Shown here one piece after another: positions 15,019 through 18,473 of a stretch of DNA of 18,473 bases. The position numbers were made by a program, and so were the translations under genes. Where the stretch lies: positions 1-18,473 of the forward strand of contig JBBSEZ010000179.1 in the NCBI GenBank assembly GCA_038239195.1, read 5' to 3'. The stretch's first letter is position 1, and each line of letters begins with the position of its first letter. The notes below the pieces were generated by a model. The model was not told the origin of the DNA, searched no databases, and saw only the letters and a program-made list of their open reading frames with translations. The DNA comes from JBBSEZ01 sp038239195 (GTDB lineage: Bacteria; Planctomycetota; Planctomycetia; Gemmatales; Gemmataceae).

Positions 15019-15047
15019 TTGTCAGGGAGGACAAGCGGGGTGATAAT
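15019..15047 (+). promoter_or_regulatory. Sigma70-like promoter for the kinase-TPR operon
   Basis: TTGTCA (15019-15024) and GATAAT (15042-15047) are separated by exactly 17 bases, five of six and five of six matches to the -35 and -10 consensus. Transcription would begin near 15054, leaving a leader of about 26 bases before the ATG at 15080. The -35 box overlaps an inverted repeat (CTTGTC/GACAAG) that could be an operator. Confidence 0.6.
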
Positions 15048-15079
15048 GCTATTGACTTGCCCTCCTCTCCGGAGCCGCC

Positions 15080-16756
<1,677 letters not shown>

Positions 16757-16786
16757 CGGAGGCAACCGGGACAGAAGGAGCAGGCG

Positions 16787-18361
16787 ATGAGAGTAGCGAC
16801 CGGCTGGCTACCGCTGATGGTCGTCGTGGCGCTGTGCTGGCCGGCGTCGGGGGCGGCCCCTCCGTCCCGCCCGGCGCCCCCGGCCGCGAAGGTATTGAGC
16901 GCCGCGCAGCGTCAGCGCCTGGCGGAGGCGAGGAAGCTCAACGCCGCGGGGCTGGCCTTGGCTGGAAAAGGTCGGCATGCGGAGGGCCTCGCGTTGCTCC
17001 GCGAAGCGCTGGCCATCCGCAAGGCGGTCCTTGGGGAGAAACACCCGCTCTACGCCAACAGCCTGCACGACCTGGCCTCGCTGTACTGGGACGTGGGGAA
17101 TTACGCCAAGGCGGAGCCTTTGTGTCGTCAGGCCTTGGAGATCTGCAAGGTCGCGCTGGGGGAGAAGCACCCCGCCTATGTCACCTGCCTGAACAATCTG
17201 GCCAGGCTGAACCAGCAGATGGGGGACCACGCCAAGGCGGAGCGCTTGTATCGCCAGGCGTTGGAGGCCCGCAAGATCGCGCCGGGGGAGAAGCACCCCG
17301 ACTACGCCGCCAGCCTGCACAACCTGGCCTCGCTGTACCAGCAGAGGGGGAATTACGTTAAAGCGGAGCCCCTGTATCGGCAGGCTTCGGAGATCTACAA
17401 GAGCGCGCTGGGGGAGAAGCACCCCGCCTACGCCAACAGCCTGAGCGACCTGGCGTTGCTGTACCAGGACATGGGGGACCACGCCAAGGCCGTGCCATTG
17501 TGTCGTCAGGCGTTACAGATCTGCAAGAGCGTGCGAGGAGAGAAGCACCCCGACTACGCCACGATCCTGAACAACCTGGCCTATCTGCACCACATGCTGG
17601 GGAATTACGCCGAGGCGATGCCTTTGTATCGCCAGGCTTTGGAGGCCCGCAAGATCGTGCCGGGGGAGAAGCACCCCGACTACGCCAATAGTTTGAACAA
17701 CTTGGCCTCGCTGTGCCAGGAGATGGGGAAGTACGTCAAGGCGGAGCGTTTGTATCGCCAGGCGTTGGAGGTCTACAAGGGCGTGCCGGGGGAGAAGCAC
17801 CCCGACTACGCCGGCACCCTGAACAACCTGGCCTTGCTCTACCAGAGAAAGGGAGACTACGCGAAGGCCAAGGCTTTCTTCCGCCAGGCTTTGGAGGTCT
17901 GCAAGGGCGTGCTGGGGGAGAAGCACCCCGACTACGCCGCCAGCCTGAACAACCTCGCCTTGCTCAACCAACAGATGGGGCACTACGCCAAGGCGGAGGC
18001 GCTGCTCCGGCAGGCCCTCCCCATCTACCTGCAGCACCTGGACAACACCTTCACCGCCCTGAGCGAGCGCCAGCGCCTCCTCCTCCTCGCCCGCCTCCGC
18101 TCCACCCTGGACGACTACCTTAGCGTCGCCGCCGCGGTCGAGGTGCCCCCCGAGCGCCTGTACGCTCACGTCCTGGGCTGGAAGGGCTCGGTCGCCGCAC
18201 GCCAGGCCGAGGACGGCCTGGCACGCGACCGCCCCGACCTCGCCGGGCAGTTCGGGCAGCTGCGCCTGGCCCGCGCCGGGCTGGCCCGCCTGGCCGCCCA
18301 CCCGCCCACGCCGGCCGGCCAGAAGGACTGGCTGGCTGTGTCCTTCGATTTGGCCATTTGA
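16787..18361 (+). CDS. Secreted TPR protein, probable TPR-CHAT protein truncated at the 3' end
   Basis: A 524-residue product. The signal peptide is MRVATGWLPLMVVVALCWPA. Eight tandem 42-residue kinesin-light-chain-type TPR units follow (GEKHPDYAASLNNLALLYQQ pattern, first GEKHP at residue 83), preceded by a partial one. After the repeats, FTALSERQRLLLLARLRSTL, ERLYAHVLGWKGSVAARQAE and the helix to about residue 510 match the connector that in TPR-CHAT proteins leads into the CHAT (caspase-like) domain. No CHAT domain follows: the frame runs KDWLAVSFDLAI and stops at 18361. The last seven residues look foreign, and from 18339 the DNA resembles an IS end, so the CHAT part is probably cut off by an insertion. 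AAGGAG with a 6-base spacer precedes the ATG. It is co-transcribed with the kinase. As it stands it may still be a protein-binding scaffold. Confidence 0.85.
   Translation: MRVATGWLPLMVVVALCWPASGAAPPSRPAPPAAKVLSAAQRQRLAEARKLNAAGLALAGKGRHAEGLALLREALAIRKAVLGEKHPLYANSLHDLASLYWDVGNYAKAEPLCRQALEICKVALGEKHPAYVTCLNNLARLNQQMGDHAKAERLYRQALEARKIAPGEKHPDYAASLHNLASLYQQRGNYVKAEPLYRQASEIYKSALGEKHPAYANSLSDLALLYQDMGDHAKAVPLCRQALQICKSVRGEKHPDYATILNNLAYLHHMLGNYAEAMPLYRQALEARKIVPGEKHPDYANSLNNLASLCQEMGKYVKAERLYRQALEVYKGVPGEKHPDYAGTLNNLALLYQRKGDYAKAKAFFRQALEVCKGVLGEKHPDYAASLNNLALLNQQMGHYAKAEALLRQALPIYLQHLDNTFTALSERQRLLLLARLRSTLDDYLSVAAAVEVPPERLYAHVLGWKGSVAARQAEDGLARDRPDLAGQFGQLRLARAGLARLAAHPPTPAGQKDWLAVSFDLAI
17033..18040 (+). 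repeat. Tandem 126-bp repeats encoding TPR units
   Basis: Eight consecutive 126-base units, each coding a 42-residue TPR that begins near GGGGAGAAGCACCCC. The DNA is conserved, not just the protein: phrases such as GAGAAGCACCCCGACTACGC recur almost unchanged. This indicates recent duplication or ongoing homogenisation, and the array is likely unstable in copy number. Confidence 0.85.
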
Positions 18362-18473
18362 GACTGGGCGGAGAGTTTATTCTGATCGTTTGTCCACTTG
18401 GCGCTCGGCGAGGCACGGGCCCCTGAACGAGCAAGGCTCGTCCCCCTACGGTAACTCTGCCAAGAGACCACCG
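18339..18473. mobile_element. Putative end of an IS21-type insertion sequence (partial)
   Basis: The sequence from TGTCC at 18339 breaks the TPR-CHAT reading frame, and its first 60 bases or so are less GC-rich than the gene. TCGATTTGGCCA (18345-18356) and TCGTTTGTCCA (18386-18396) are two similar direct repeats about 40 bases apart. IS21-family ends begin with TG and carry multiple short terminal repeats of TGGCCA/TGGACA character, which fits. No transposase sequence is visible before the window ends, so this is a tentative call. Confidence 0.4.

Noticed and set aside
17033..18040. Regularly spaced repeats that might suggest a CRISPR array
   Set aside because: The period is 126 bases, the reading frame is intact, and the repeats encode TPR units.

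Overview
The window is a GC-rich bacterial chromosome segment that most resembles a planctomycete, probably of the Gemmata group. This is inferred from gene content and style, not from a marker gene. The pointers are an ECF-like sigma factor next to a membrane serine/threonine kinase, kinesin-light-chain-type TPR repeats leading towards a CHAT domain, a secreted caspase-like protein, an FG-GAP repeat protein, a Zn-ribbon/HEAT pair, a Tat-exported protein of unknown family, and many GTG starts. No rRNA, tRNA or CRISPR array was seen.

Layout. 194-1747 (-) is a Tat-exported protein of unknown function. The 600-base divergent gap after it holds a C-terminal remnant of a REP-associated (IS200-like) transposase, with a 17-bp palindrome touching its 3' end. 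2348-4180 (+) is a hybrid histidine kinase (REC-PAS-HisKA-HATPase-degenerate REC), followed by ribBA at 4252-5523 (+) for riboflavin synthesis. 5717-6786 (-) is a small, visibly less GC-rich block: a BrnT-type toxin, an overlapping antitoxin and a coiled-coil membrane protein. A gap of about 440 bases follows, with a long stem-loop and a 95-bp MITE-like element bounded by CTAG repeats.

7224-10234 (-) carries a secreted caspase-like protein with two C-terminal lectin-like modules, a HEAT-repeat protein, and a Zn-ribbon membrane protein in frame with the HEAT gene but separated by one stop codon. 10329-11186 (-) is an RNase H-fold exonuclease and 11388-11558 (-) a DUF1328 membrane peptide. 11859-13115 (+) is a secreted FG-GAP repeat protein. 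Two copies of a palindromic repeat lie upstream of the caspase-like gene (8757-8830) and upstream of the FG-GAP gene (11702-11795).

The right end is a signalling cluster. An ECF-like sigma factor (13161-13922, -) diverges from a small secreted protein with a GGGDD tail (14264-14905, +). Next come a sigma70-like promoter (15019-15047), a transmembrane Ser/Thr kinase (15080-16756) and a secreted TPR protein (16787-18361), the last two forming an operon. The TPR protein ends abruptly just before the place where a CHAT protease-like domain would be expected. The sequence from about 18339 looks like the end of an IS21-type element, so the CHAT domain was probably cut off by an insertion. A kinase plus sigma factor plus TPR/CHAT module, with a caspase-like protein in the same window, is the most system-like content here; the functional link is inference.
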